In this document: positions 1 to 8,634 of the stretch, piece by piece
Position numbering within the stretch: position 1 is the first letter of the stretch
How the letters are laid out: every line of letters begins with the position of its first letter
Virus record (IMG/VR): IMGVR_UViG_3300017764_000090
Location: 1-25,549 of that record
DNA: 25,549 bases
Source of the DNA: a virus
Strand: one strand, 5' to 3'
The notes under the pieces: generated by a model
The model's input: the letters and a program-made list of their open reading frames with translations, nothing else
What the model was told of the DNA's origin: nothing
Database searches by the model: none
Translations under genes and position numbers: made by a program

Positions 1-986
1 AGTCCATCAACTGTTGCTTTGTTCATTTGTTTTGTATCTTCAGCCGCCTGTGCTGCAGCCGCACCATATTCTTTTATGCCTCCTAGTATCTGACCTGATA
101 TAGTAGCTCCAAGGCCTGTGAGTGCCGCTAATAATAGTCCTGAATTAGTTGCGAGTGCAGATACAAAAGGAACAATAGCAATATTAAGTATACTAAGAAG
201 TTGTTTAGATAAATCATTAAAGGTAGCAGCAAGTTTATCAAAAGAGCTAACATCAAGATCTCCTAATGCTCCATACTTTTCATTTGCTTGATCAAGGGCT
301 TCGTTTGCAAATGCTTGGCGTTTTTCAAAGTTTGTAAGCTCTCCTGCACTCTTTCCTATTGAACGTGCATACTTTTCTGCTGCATCATCGACGCGAACAA
401 ATAAGCCTAATTCATCAAGAAGTTCAGGCTCAAGCTTTGTAACACCACGAGTAAATCGTTCTAATGATTCTGCAGTATCTCTACCAAGTGCGAGAGATGC
501 ATTTTTTGCAGCTTTACCAAACTCTTCAACACTACTTGCATCTAGACCGGCACTTGTTATAAGTGCAGTAGATCTCATAGCTTCTTCAAGACTTAGTGCA
601 AATCCTGTTGATTCTTGTAAACCACGAGAAAGAGTGCCTAAAGCGAGTCCGCTAGCAGCACCCATCTCACTCAAACCTTTTGTAAGTTGCTCTACTCTTG
701 CAGCTCCTCGTAAAGCATTGAAAAGTGCAGTAATTGCAAAGATATTTGCTGCCAGTGCGGCATACGCAGGCACAAGGCCTCCACTGATGCCCTGTGACAT
801 TTTTGCAAAGTTTTTCGTACTATTGGAAGATGCTTGGGCAGCACCTTTTAGTGCTCGATCTTGACTTCTGGCAGATTTAGAAAGATTATCTGTAGAAGCA
901 GCGGCTTTATCAGCATCGGCTGCAAGTGCTTTTAGATTACCATCGGCATCTAATTTAAACTTTACGACTACTTCGTTGGCTGCCAC
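1..986 (-). CDS. Tail tape measure protein, N-terminal part (3' end outside window)
   Basis: The frame is open from a GTG at 986 to the left edge (about 328 codons seen). The N-terminus reads MAANEVVVKFKLDADGNLKA, followed by an Ala/Ser/Lys-rich helical stretch. Hydrophobic segments come next (around GISGGLVPAYAALAANIFAI and, later, AIVPFVSALATNSGLLLAAL). This is the usual layout of siphophage tape measure proteins, which set tail length and pass into the host envelope. The GTG is chosen because an AGAGAT ribosome-binding site sits 6 bases upstream and no ATG is suitably placed. It overlaps the preceding chaperone-like ORF by 32 bases, and position directly after two chaperone-like ORFs is the classical place for this gene. 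The C-terminal part is not visible, so total length and any lytic domain cannot be judged. Confidence 0.85.
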   Translation of the reverse strand, partial: MAANEVVVKFKLDADGNLKALAADADKAAASTDNLSKSARSQDRALKGAAQASSNSTKNFAKMSQGISGGLVPAYAALAANIFAITALFNALRGAARVEQLTKGLSEMGAASGLALGTLSRGLQESTGFALSLEEAMRSTALITSAGLDASSVEEFGKAAKNASLALGRDTAESLERFTRGVTKLEPELLDELGLFVRVDDAAEKYARSIGKSAGELTNFEKRQAFANEALDQANEKYGALGDLDVSSFDKLAATFNDLSKQLLSILNIAIVPFVSALATNSGLLLAALTGLGATISGQILGGIKEYGAAAAQAAEDTKQMNKATVDG

Positions 987-1329
987 TTGTTGATCTCTTT
1001 AACTTATCTCGCTCTCGCTTCAAAGTTTCTGCGGACTTTTCAATCGCTCGTCCATCTAAAAAGTGCAATACTTCTATTAAGTATTCTGTATCATTAATTC
1101 CAAAAACGTCTATAAGAATAGGTAAATTTGTGTAATCTTTTCCTATGTATCCTATGTCGGGATATGCTCTATCGCCTAAAGAATTAAATACAGAAATTGC
1201 TTGCTGCATTTCGGGAGGAAAATCTTCAAAGTCTGGAGGTATTTCATCCGGATTTGGTTCTTTTTGTAACTGTTCACACATTTGTAAATAACGCTCTCGC
1301 GTCATTTTTGCGTCTAAGTTTTTATACAT
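955..1329 (-). CDS. Second tail assembly chaperone-like ORF (gpT-position)
   Basis: A 124-residue ORF that starts in the last 8 bases of the upstream chaperone ORF and overlaps the tape measure start by 32 bases. It is mostly helical and charged: Pro/Glu/Asp-rich around residues 22-41 and Arg/Lys/Ser-rich at the end (KRERDKLKRSTSGSQRSSRKV region). In siphophages this slot holds the second chaperone ORF, often made as a frameshifted extension of the first and needed to fold the tape measure. The reading frame is open back to about 1380, so a +1 or -2 fusion is possible, but I see no classical slippery heptamer. Independent initiation at the ATG with the nearby GGAG, which lies in a hairpin, is equally possible. 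Assignment is by position; the sequence itself is not strongly diagnostic. Confidence 0.65.
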   Translation of the reverse strand: MYKNLDAKMTRERYLQMCEQLQKEPNPDEIPPDFEDFPPEMQQAISVFNSLGDRAYPDIGYIGKDYTNLPILIDVFGINDTEYLIEVLHFLDGRAIEKSAETLKRERDKLKRSTSGSQRSSRKV

Positions 1330-1765
1330 CCTCTCCAGGCGCTGGAGACTCTCCTCTTTCTCGTTGGCTACGAAAATTATCTAAATCAAAGACTACCTCG
1401 TTGAGCCAAGTATCAAATTCAGTTGAAGAAGAGACAAGTACTTCTGCGTTATCAATACTGTAAGGGAGCTCTTCACTCATATCCTTATCCTCTGTATCAA
1501 TTAGAAGAAGAGTTTCTAAATGTTCAAGAGTAAGACCTTCCCACCCTTTTACTACTGCTCCTGTAAACTCTACAACAAACTTTTCATCATCAAGTTCTTC
1601 GTTTAACTGTCGAGTTTTACGATCAAATTTTTGTACAGTACAACGCTTTCGAAGTCCAAGAAGCTCTTTTCGAGAAAGATTTGCTACTTTTACTTTGAAC
1701 CCAGATAACCCGGGAAAGTCTACCCAAACTTCTTTTACGTTGACTACTAGTTTTTTTAATTCCAT
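1322..1765 (-). CDS. Tail assembly chaperone (gpG-like)
   Basis: A 147-residue protein beginning MELKKLVVNVKEVWVDFPG. The ATG at 1765 is preferred because AAGGAG lies 10 bases upstream and the previous gene ends at 1780. The longer frame to 1840 would run into that gene. The N-terminal half is a compact beta-rich region ending in NLSRKELLGLRKRC and KFDRKTRQ. The C-terminal half is acidic and helical (GLTLEHLETLLLID). This fits the small chaperone that coats the tape measure during tail assembly. The next ORF overlaps it by 8 bases, and a 7-bp hairpin spans the junction. Family identity is inferred from gene order plus this general pattern. Confidence 0.65.
   Translation of the reverse strand: MELKKLVVNVKEVWVDFPGLSGFKVKVANLSRKELLGLRKRCTVQKFDRKTRQLNEELDDEKFVVEFTGAVVKGWEGLTLEHLETLLLIDTEDKDMSEELPYSIDNAEVLVSSSTEFDTWLNEVVFDLDNFRSQRERGESPAPGEDV
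1332..1348 (-). promoter_or_regulatory. Hairpin over the ribosome-binding site of the second chaperone ORF
   Basis: A perfect 7-bp inverted repeat (TCTCCAG / CTGGAGA) with a 3-base loop sits at the end of the first chaperone ORF. Its 3' arm contains the GGAGA that would serve as ribosome-binding site for the ATG at 1329. A ribosome finishing the upstream ORF would melt the hairpin, which suggests translational coupling; a hairpin here could also stimulate frameshifting. The structure is seen in the sequence; the role is inferred. Confidence 0.5.
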
Positions 1766-1779
1766 TACTACAATGCTCC

Positions 1780-4086
1780 TTATGTGAGAGTAAAATATTT
1801 TAAAATGCCGTTTAATTCGGCGTTGCTTGTGAGTCTCCAATCAAAGTTTTGTGTATAAATTTCTTTTGGGTTAACTCGATTTGTGAAAGAACAAGACGCC
1901 ATATTGAAGTCAAGTCCGTAAAATATATTGGATATTGTTTTGCCTACTTTTATTCTTAAGGGTGCTTCTTTATCAAAGTTTATTAATGTTGATTCATCTC
2001 CTGTTGCAACATACTTTGTAATTGATCCTGCAAAAATTCTTTTATTTAAAACAAAATTAGAAGGATACATTGCATTTCCTTTATCTACAACTTTTAGTGC
2101 TTGATTCATTGTTTCATAAGGAACCCATTTTATATCATTCTGTATCTCTGCTTGAACATCTGCTATAAGTAAACTAATATCCCTGCCATTGAGAATTATT
2201 TTAATTCCTGGAATAAACGGAGTTCTTACTGTGCTAGGAATGACGTCTACCCCAGGGATTGCGTAACTCTCGTCACCTACTCTCTGTAATAGTGCGCCTT
2301 GTCCTGAAACACCTAACTTTAAAATAGAATTTCGTCCTATCTCAAAGTTTCCATTTGTAAATATCGCTCTGTCAATTTTAAAAGTCGCATGACTAGTTTG
2401 AAAATATAAATCACAAAATCTTGGGTTTATTAAGTTATCAAATAATATTTGAGCATCATTTTGTAATAATAAATTAGCTCTAAACTCAAAATCTGCCGGA
2501 TTTGCTTTTACAATGGAGGACGACTCAAAATGTTGAGTATTATGTAGAGTATTTGAAGAAGTTGATTTTTCTGAAAATGTTTGACTAAAATCAAAATCTC
2601 CATCTAACTTTATCTCATAGTTTGAGCCATCTTGATATAAAAATAGTTTTGTTTCCCGCATATAGTTAATGTCTGTTGCGGGTCCTTCACTAAGTGGAGG
2701 ATTACTTCCTCCGCCGGTAGCGTTGAGTACAATATTTATAGGAAATCTAAGGTCAGTTGCGAAGGGTAGTGTAGGGCCAAAATTAGGAGTATTCAGTCCT
2801 TCTTTTGTTCCGAGACCAATTGCATGTTTTCCACTTAATCCATTTGGTACTGTGAATTTAAAAGATGCCTGCCACCGTTCTCCTCTATCTGCATTTTGTA
2901 CTGTAAGTACGCGATTAGTTGAATTATGATCTATATAATTTAAATCAATTATGTCCTCAGGATCCCTATATTCTGTCTCAATTGTAACTGAAGGAAATGT
3001 TACAGAATTATTTGTTGTTGGATTCGGGGGCGTCAGAGTAGGAAACGGAACAGTTCCAGTTGTAGGATTTCGAAATACTATAGTTGGATCATCAGGTTGT
3101 AGTAATCCTCCTACAGTTGCTGAATTAATTGTATTACTAAGAGAAGATATAAGATAAACTTCATCCTCCCCTCCACTTAAAGTTAGACTATCATTTACTT
3201 GTACAGTAAGTACTAACTCATCTCCTACTTCTGCATCTAAAATTGGAAAAACATTTCGTCCTCCTTGAGCAACGTATCCTAAAGCGGAAGATATTACTTG
3301 TCTTCCTTTTGTTGCATTTTTAAGTTTTGCCCATATTCGTCCAGGGAATATATCAGTAGTATTTATTAAACTCGTAGGAAAGGTAGGCTCTGTTGGGGGG
3401 ACTGGATCTGTTGGGTTTGAAAGTACTGTTTCAACATTTATCGGTATTTTTACCGTCATAATTGTAGAAGCATTAGCAGGCACGGTAATCGGGTTTGGGT
3501 GACCTCCTGATACTTTTACATGAAGCGCATTAAAATTTTCGCTATTTATAGTAAATTTTATTCCAAACTGAAAGCGATCTGCACTATCCGCATTTTGAAG
3601 TTCTAATGCTTGGTACTCCTCTGTATCCCACCCCGACAAGGAATTATCTCCTATAGGAATATACCCCGTGTGATTTTCTATAGGATCAATGCCAAACATA
3701 TATAAAAGGGTTAAAAATTGATTTGAAAGAGGAGAAGAAGGCTGGGGGTTTTCAGAAGCGAACTTATTTAAATATAAAATATTTGCATCATCTATAAGTC
3801 CTCCTATTGTTGCATATACTGGCTCATCTGACTCTGCTTTTAAAAAAAGCATATCATTGCCACCACTAGTTTCGTCTCTACCTTCAAACGTAACTATTAT
3901 CTCGTCTCCGACGGCCGCTTCAAGAACGGAATAATTTCCTGCCCATAAATTTGTATCATCAGCTCCTGCCTGAATACCGCTTGCAGTTACCTGAGTATTT
4001 TTAGTAAGATTTCTAACCAAAACTTGATATGTCCCTCCGCTGACTCCGGATTGACTTAGAAATGTGGTTTCAAAATCTGTTGCCAT
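1780..4086 (-). CDS. Large tail protein with two related N-terminal beta domains and a tail-tube-like C-terminus
   Basis: A 768-residue protein. Two N-terminal regions (about residues 1-225 and 235-460) look like copies of one another. Both carry an AxVGDE(I/L)xxT strand, an AT(I/V)GGL turn and an (L/V)QNAD....(R/W)xxxF(K)FT segment. Pro/Thr-rich linkers follow each copy (TDPVPPTEPTFPT; PTLTPPNPTTNN). The last 280 residues change character (KLFLYQDGSNYEIKLDGDF, then repeated beta strands ending in FDWRLTSNAEL), compatible with a tail-tube or tail-tip fold. A consensus promoter and an AAGGAG 8 bases before the ATG stand upstream, so the gene has its own transcription start after the tail-tube terminator. 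It may be a decorated tail-tube paralogue or a minor tail protein; I cannot choose. Confidence 0.65.
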   Translation of the reverse strand: MATDFETTFLSQSGVSGGTYQVLVRNLTKNTQVTASGIQAGADDTNLWAGNYSVLEAAVGDEIIVTFEGRDETSGGNDMLFLKAESDEPVYATIGGLIDDANILYLNKFASENPQPSSPLSNQFLTLLYMFGIDPIENHTGYIPIGDNSLSGWDTEEYQALELQNADSADRFQFGIKFTINSENFNALHVKVSGGHPNPITVPANASTIMTVKIPINVETVLSNPTDPVPPTEPTFPTSLINTTDIFPGRIWAKLKNATKGRQVISSALGYVAQGGRNVFPILDAEVGDELVLTVQVNDSLTLSGGEDEVYLISSLSNTINSATVGGLLQPDDPTIVFRNPTTGTVPFPTLTPPNPTTNNSVTFPSVTIETEYRDPEDIIDLNYIDHNSTNRVLTVQNADRGERWQASFKFTVPNGLSGKHAIGLGTKEGLNTPNFGPTLPFATDLRFPINIVLNATGGGSNPPLSEGPATDINYMRETKLFLYQDGSNYEIKLDGDFDFSQTFSEKSTSSNTLHNTQHFESSSIVKANPADFEFRANLLLQNDAQILFDNLINPRFCDLYFQTSHATFKIDRAIFTNGNFEIGRNSILKLGVSGQGALLQRVGDESYAIPGVDVIPSTVRTPFIPGIKIILNGRDISLLIADVQAEIQNDIKWVPYETMNQALKVVDKGNAMYPSNFVLNKRIFAGSITKYVATGDESTLINFDKEAPLRIKVGKTISNIFYGLDFNMASCSFTNRVNPKEIYTQNFDWRLTSNAELNGILKYFTLT

Positions 4087-4110
4087 TTATTTTGCTCCTT
4101 GGTACAGCCT

Positions 4111-4139
4111 ATGATACTTCAGTTGAACTATTTTGTCAA
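4111..4139 (-). promoter_or_regulatory. Sigma70-type promoter for the 768-residue tail protein
   Basis: On the minus strand TTGACA (4139-4134) and TATCAT (4116-4111) are separated by 17 bases. They lie just upstream of the AAGGAG site of the gene starting at 4086 and just downstream of a terminator. This lets the distal tail genes be transcribed independently of the tail-tube transcript. Confidence 0.85.
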
Positions 4140-4159
4140 GAAATTTTTTTCTGTGGGTG

Positions 4160-4187
4160 ATAAAGAAAAACCCGCCGAAGCGGGTTT
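4160..4187 (-). terminator. Rho-independent terminator after the tail tube gene
   Basis: An 8-bp stem AAACCCGC/GCGGGTTT with a TTCG tetraloop, followed on the minus strand by a U-rich run (TTCTTTAT). It lies 17 bases past the stop of the 642-residue gene. It probably limits read-through from the highly expressed tail tube gene. Confidence 0.88.
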
Positions 4188-4204
4188 GTCGTTTAAAATA
4201 ATTA

Positions 4205-6133
4205 TTAAAGTGCTGTACCAAAGTACTCAAGTTGTACCTCATTAGCAACGTTAAAGTCATCTGTGTAAGAAGCAAACGTAGTTTCAAGAGAGATTACATC
4301 TTCAATTGAGTGCGTAGGAACGTTGATATGTACTTTCGGGAACTTAACATTTAGACGTGGAGTATTTGCTACCGTACCGCCTACTGAGAAAGTTGTCTCG
4401 AAGTTATTTACAACTTTTTCGAGACCTTTACCTGGACCACTTGTAGTCATATCGTTAAATAGTTCTACTGAAGTACCATTTTGACCGCTTGAATCATCAA
4501 GAGTCAAGTAACAAGTAAAGCTTCCAGAAGCTGATCGAGTTCCTGTTACGTGCTCAATTGGAACGTTTACAGCACCAAGTTCTTCCGGTACCAAGTATGA
4601 AATATTATTTGTAATTGTAATATTTCCTCCAGTAAGAGTAAGCTGATACTTACCATTTCCGCCGACACCCGGGAAAGCAGTACGATCTGCAGTATCTGCA
4701 GTAATATCAAGCTGAGTTAGTCGATTTCGAATAAAGGTCTTGGTAGAGCCTACACCGTCATCGATTGCAAAGTTTGCAGCATTATTTGCAGTACAAATTC
4801 CCAGCTTCAATCCATCATTGCTATCAAGTACTACATCGCCTGCGGCGAAAGCACTACCTGTAGAAGAGTTGCCGGAAATAGTTTTTCCTGACTGAACGGT
4901 TACAGAAGAGCCCGCAGTAGCAGAGCTTTGCATATCCGTAATATTTGCTGCAAAACCAGACCAGTTGATAGTAGCAATACCATCTACTTCAAAGTCAATA
5001 GATGCTTCATTAAATGCTGCACCTGACAACTTATATACCATTGGGTTTGCTGAACTTGTTTCCATTACAAAGTAAAGATCACAAGTTCCAAGAGTTGATC
5101 GGTTTGATTGACCAAAATTAATAACAGTTTTACCCGAATCTCCCGTACCTACAGGCCGCGAAACTGTTGGGCCAAAAGGAGAGGCCGAATCGGGCTGAGA
5201 TAAACGATAGAAAGTTGAACTTATAGTACTAATTGTAACCGTGAAAGTAAGTACGCCTCCACTTCCTCCTACATTATTATTATTGATTTCAATAGTATCA
5301 TTTGCTACAAAGCCAGAACCAGGAGAGGCAACAACAGCTGTAATTGTACCATTAGCTGCGGCAGTAAGGTCAAGCTCCCAGCCAACCCTATCAGTTACGG
5401 TAGCTCCACCTGCTGTTTTTACAGTGACACCTGTATCTCCATTTTTAATTGAGTAAGTTTTGTTTGCTGTTCTGCCTGTGTTATTTGCAGCGGCTACACT
5501 TGCTATACCACCTACTGCTCCGGTTACCGCTGTGGCTACCGTTAGAGTTGCAGTTGCGCTACCGCCGATAACACTAGTTGGAATAGTGATTGTATCACCT
5601 ACTGAAAAGCCTTCACCTGAATCAATAACTGTTACTGCAGTAATACCGCTTCCGCCTACAGTTAACTCAATTTCCCAGCCTACAGCACCTACGCCCTTAG
5701 TACCTCCAATACCTGTAGTGCTATTCGTTACAATATAAGTACCTGCGGTTGTACTAGTACCTGCAGTAGTAATAGTAATGTTACCTTGTATAAGACCGCC
5801 TGCTGCATCTGTACCATCTTGATACTTATCAGCACCTGCCATAATCGCCCAGAGGACTTCTTCTACAGCTCGTGATTCTCCACTATCTGTTGCGGTTCGA
5901 TAGGGACGCACATAAGTACTAAATGACCACTCTGCCGGAGCAAGAGAGTCGGTAAATACACGTTGTCCTCTTCGGCTCAAACCATCAGTTCCCTGCATTT
6001 CTGCAAGACCAATTTCACTTTGGTTTGTAGACTGAGAAAAACTAAAGCCGTCGAGAATCGGAACTTCCCAGACTTTATTATCAAAGCCTGCATATAGTTT
6101 CGAATCTCTACTAAAATATAATTGTTCTGCCAT
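4205..6133 (-). CDS. Major tail tube protein with inserted repeat domains
   Basis: A 642-residue protein. The first ~110 residues (starting MAEQLYFSRDSKLYAGFDN, with WEVPILDGFSFSQ) and the last ~130 residues (HVTGTRSASGSFTCYLTLDD and a strand-rich end) look like a tail tube core. The middle is a Gly/Thr/Ser/Val-rich insertion with at least two related beta repeats: one with GWEIEL...GEGFSVGDTITI, the other with GWELDL...GSGFVANDTIEI. Such repeats are common in surface decorations of marine phage structural proteins. The ATG has an AGGAGA site 6 bases upstream. The gene is bounded downstream by a terminator and followed by a promoter. Its place between tail terminator and chaperones supports the tail tube call. 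Confidence 0.75.
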   Translation of the reverse strand: MAEQLYFSRDSKLYAGFDNKVWEVPILDGFSFSQSTNQSEIGLAEMQGTDGLSRRGQRVFTDSLAPAEWSFSTYVRPYRTATDSGESRAVEEVLWAIMAGADKYQDGTDAAGGLIQGNITITTAGTSTTAGTYIVTNSTTGIGGTKGVGAVGWEIELTVGGSGITAVTVIDSGEGFSVGDTITIPTSVIGGSATATLTVATAVTGAVGGIASVAAANNTGRTANKTYSIKNGDTGVTVKTAGGATVTDRVGWELDLTAAANGTITAVVASPGSGFVANDTIEINNNNVGGSGGVLTFTVTISTISSTFYRLSQPDSASPFGPTVSRPVGTGDSGKTVINFGQSNRSTLGTCDLYFVMETSSANPMVYKLSGAAFNEASIDFEVDGIATINWSGFAANITDMQSSATAGSSVTVQSGKTISGNSSTGSAFAAGDVVLDSNDGLKLGICTANNAANFAIDDGVGSTKTFIRNRLTQLDITADTADRTAFPGVGGNGKYQLTLTGGNITITNNISYLVPEELGAVNVPIEHVTGTRSASGSFTCYLTLDDSSGQNGTSVELFNDMTTSGPGKGLEKVVNNFETTFSVGGTVANTPRLNVKFPKVHINVPTHSIEDVISLETTFASYTDDFNVANEVQLEYFGTAL

Positions 6134-6193
6134 AAATTATCTCCTAGAGATTGAAAGGGCTAGGACGTGAACCTTTGTTCGTGCCTGCCGTTT

Positions 6194-6643
6194 CTAGTAA
6201 TGAACCTGTACCAACATTTCAGCAACGCCGAACGGTTCAAGAACACCTTCGTCAGTTTCAATACTGACTATTAAAATATCTAAAGTTTTTTGACTGTTTC
6301 CTTGCCTATCTGTATAGGCTAACTGCCCGTTTTCTTCGATAACAGTTTCTACATCTTCCAGTAATCTGTCAAGAGCTGCTGTAGCATCGGTTTCTTTTAC
6401 ATAGCAGCGAAGAGTGATATTTAAGAATCTATCTTTATAACCACCTCCTTGATACTCTCTTGTTTCAGACCCGGCATTCAAATGAATTGCAGGAAATGCA
6501 TCGACTTCATCCCAGAACTTCAAGCGAGGATGTACATTATCAAATACATCAGTCAAAAAGTTCCCAGTTTGATTTATTTTCTTTAATTCAACAACTAGGG
6601 CTTCTACGATAGCGGACCTACGTGTCGTATATAGTCTTGCCAC
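6194..6643 (-). CDS. Tail terminator (tail completion) protein
   Basis: A 149-residue alpha/beta protein starting MARLYTTRRSAIVEALVVELKK. It has a central WDEVDAFPAIHLNAGSET strand-turn, an LNITLRCYVKETDA strand and a helix LDRLLEDVETVIEEN, ending in strands EVLEPFGVAEM-like and VQVHY. This order (helix, FPAI strand, VxxYV strand, long helix, terminal strands) is typical of siphophage tail terminators such as lambda gpU-like or HK97 gp10-like proteins. These cap the tail tube and join it to the head. It directly follows the neck gene (2-base gap) and precedes the tail tube gene, as expected. Confidence 0.7.
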   Translation of the reverse strand: MARLYTTRRSAIVEALVVELKKINQTGNFLTDVFDNVHPRLKFWDEVDAFPAIHLNAGSETREYQGGGYKDRFLNITLRCYVKETDATAALDRLLEDVETVIEENGQLAYTDRQGNSQKTLDILIVSIETDEGVLEPFGVAEMLVQVHY

Positions 6644-6645
6644 AG

Positions 6646-8007
6646 TTATACTCTCCTAGTAAAGAATCTTCCTATTGCGTACTCGGCTGCGATTTCTCGT
6701 ATGGACAAATCGATTAGTTTTCTAGGATCTCGATCAGTACTGCCTTGACGATTACCTACTTCGAATGTTTCGTACGGTCCTCTCATATAAGTATAGCCAA
6801 CACTTGGAAACCCTTTACCTGTTGTTGCTATATCTGTAATTCTTGTTGATCTTGCAAATCGTCCTGTTCTAAATGCTAATCGAGGAGGACCCATATTTTT
6901 TGCAACTACTTGAGGTAGCTTACTATTTAGAACTCCTATTAGCATTTCAAAAGGTTGAGATGCAACACCTTTTTTTGCAAATCTTGGAGCAGCTCCACTG
7001 GCTTTTTTATTTTTAAGACTTGGATTTTTAGTAGAAAAAGTATTACTTCCTTTCTTTTTTCCTTTAGTATGAGTACGAGACTCTTGAGGCTTTACATTTT
7101 CACGCTTTACTTTTGCTTTGGTTTTTTTAATAAAAGGATCAGTTGCTGCTTTTACTACTTTTTTTCGATGTTTTGTTTTAAAGCTGTCGGAGCCGCCTAG
7201 TTCTACTAATACTGCATTTGGATCTGCTCGAAGTTTTTCTAAGCCTTCGCGTACAAGATCTCTTAGTTGTCTTTTTGCATTTTGAGCTTTTCTTCCTTCT
7301 TCAGCATTTAATACTGAGGAACCAATTTCCACCGACATGGTATCATTTTTGGAGTCTCGAATAACTTCTAAAACTCCAGAGTCTTCTGTTTGTGTTTCTA
7401 CCCACCTTTTAAAACTTGTATGATCTATTTCGGTTTGTTTTTGTCGAGCATTATCAATTATATCATATATGTAGTTTTCTATAACACCTTGGAATAAGGC
7501 ATGAGATAAATTTGCTATTTGTTTGCCTTTTATCTCTTGTTTTTTGCCTCCAAGTACAATGGTGAGTTCTTCTGCAACTTCTGCTGCTAACTCTCCTATC
7601 TCTTTTTGGTATAACCTATAGATTTTTCTGTATACATCATTATCTTCAAAGTTAAAACCTACGCTAAAAGATGTTACTTTATCCCAGTTTGGTTCTTTTA
7701 CCACAGTTTCTGCTGGCAAAGTATTAATTTTATTTCTAATTTTTGTTACAAAACTTTGAACTTTTGTAGCAATTTCTTTATCAGTTATAAAACCTATCGG
7801 AGTTGTTGAAGGGTCGGCATTTTTTAAGTCGTCAATATAATTTTTTACTAAAAAATCACTTATTCCTTCAATAATCTTATCCACACTCATACTAAAGTTA
7901 TGGAACTTTCTATTTGCTCTCTGCCTTCTGTATAGTTTATTGCCCTTTTTCTTGGACATTTCAGCATCTAGCTTTGATAAAAAAACTATCTGATCAGCGC
8001 GAGACAT
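6646..8007 (-). CDS. Putative neck / head-closure protein with long basic linker
   Basis: A 453-residue protein between the head-tail connector and the tail terminator, the usual slot for a head-closure or neck protein. The first ~250 residues are helical and charged. Residues about 275-345 are very Lys-rich (KTKHRKKVVK, KGKKKGSNTF). The last ~110 residues form a distinct domain (MLIGVLNSKLPQVVAKNMGP, then LAFRTGRFARSTRI, YTYMRGPYETFEVGNRQGS, REIAAEYAIGRFFTRR). The last domain resembles the minor neck/tail-completion proteins of tailed phages in composition and position. It is much longer than the usual 100-200 residues for this slot. The start at 8007 overlaps the connector stop by one base. 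Function is inferred from context. Confidence 0.55.
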   Translation of the reverse strand: MSRADQIVFLSKLDAEMSKKKGNKLYRRQRANRKFHNFSMSVDKIIEGISDFLVKNYIDDLKNADPSTTPIGFITDKEIATKVQSFVTKIRNKINTLPAETVVKEPNWDKVTSFSVGFNFEDNDVYRKIYRLYQKEIGELAAEVAEELTIVLGGKKQEIKGKQIANLSHALFQGVIENYIYDIIDNARQKQTEIDHTSFKRWVETQTEDSGVLEVIRDSKNDTMSVEIGSSVLNAEEGRKAQNAKRQLRDLVREGLEKLRADPNAVLVELGGSDSFKTKHRKKVVKAATDPFIKKTKAKVKRENVKPQESRTHTKGKKKGSNTFSTKNPSLKNKKASGAAPRFAKKGVASQPFEMLIGVLNSKLPQVVAKNMGPPRLAFRTGRFARSTRITDIATTGKGFPSVGYTYMRGPYETFEVGNRQGSTDRDPRKLIDLSIREIAAEYAIGRFFTRRV

Positions 8008-8579
8008 TAAAAGTTCTTATACATATCTAAAACTCGTTTAATGTGGTCCGGAAAACCTTTTGTTTCGCCGCTAGGTGCATTTTCCATGCTTGCACCTTGC
8101 AAAGTTCGTCGAGTTTTATGCTCATCTTTGAAATAGTAGTTGATTAAATCAATTACTGCTATTTGAAGATCGTGAGGAGTGGCGGCATACCCGGCTGTGT
8201 AAGTTACTTTTACAGAGCCTGCACCTTGAGGCCAATTTTGATAAGAGGATCCGGCAACGTACAGTACACTATCCGTGTTTTTGTCTAGATAATAATCTGT
8301 AGTTGGTACAGTAGTGTAGCTGGACGTTGCCGTGTCCCTTTTTTCAACTGAAACGATTGCATTAACCGGACTCTCTGTTAGCTGAATTACATGAGTACCC
8401 CAATTAATGCTAAATTCTTCTGTAAAATTTGTAGAATAGTAGTCAATAATACTATTTCCACAGTAAGTTTTTACCATTTGGCTCACAGAATCAATTATGC
8501 GAGAAAGCTTATAGTCATCCCTTGGATTCGTAATCTGCTCCGCATCTTTAAATTGCTGTAAAGTAATCAATAATGCCAT
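8007..8579 (-). CDS. Head-tail connector protein (gp6-like)
   Basis: A 190-residue protein with the HK97 gp6-type pattern. An N-terminal helix pair (LQQFKDAEQI...DDYKLSRIIDSVSQMVKTYCG) is followed by beta strands (VIQLTESPVNAIVSVEKRD). A WPQGAGSVKVTYTAGYAATPHDLQIAVIDLINYYF segment follows, and this VTYTAGY...P.DL..A...L strand-helix is characteristic of the family. The protein forms a ring under the portal. The start lacks a convincing ribosome-binding site: the bases before the ATG are TATCATTTGACTT. It follows a strong terminator after the capsid gene, so its expression may depend on read-through or a weak local promoter. Confidence 0.8.
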   Translation of the reverse strand: MALLITLQQFKDAEQITNPRDDYKLSRIIDSVSQMVKTYCGNSIIDYYSTNFTEEFSINWGTHVIQLTESPVNAIVSVEKRDTATSSYTTVPTTDYYLDKNTDSVLYVAGSSYQNWPQGAGSVKVTYTAGYAATPHDLQIAVIDLINYYFKDEHKTRRTLQGASMENAPSGETKGFPDHIKRVLDMYKNF

Positions 8580-8591
8580 AAGTCAAATGAT

Positions 8592-8617
8592 AAAAACTTG
8601 GGGAGGCGAACCTCCCC
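8592..8617 (-). terminator. Rho-independent terminator after the capsid gene
   Basis: On the minus strand a 7-bp GC stem GGGGAGG/CCTCCCC with a TTCG loop is followed by AAGTTTTTA. It lies just after the stop of the protease-capsid gene at 8635. It probably attenuates downstream connector and tail transcription relative to capsid. Confidence 0.85.
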
Positions 8618-8634
8618 AGTTTGCAAGGCTAATA

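Noticed and set aside
4087-4287. 66-residue minus-strand frame between tail genes
   Set aside because: It overlaps the end of the tail tube gene and runs through the terminator and promoter; no ribosome-binding site.
5241-5738. Plus-strand Val/Pro/Ala-rich frames opposite the tail tube gene
   Set aside because: Antisense shadows of the Gly/Thr/Val repeat coding region; low complexity and no start signals.
8577-8598. TATCAT 7 bases before the connector ATG as another leaderless promoter
   Set aside because: There is no -35-like hexamer, and the region is the arm of the capsid terminator.
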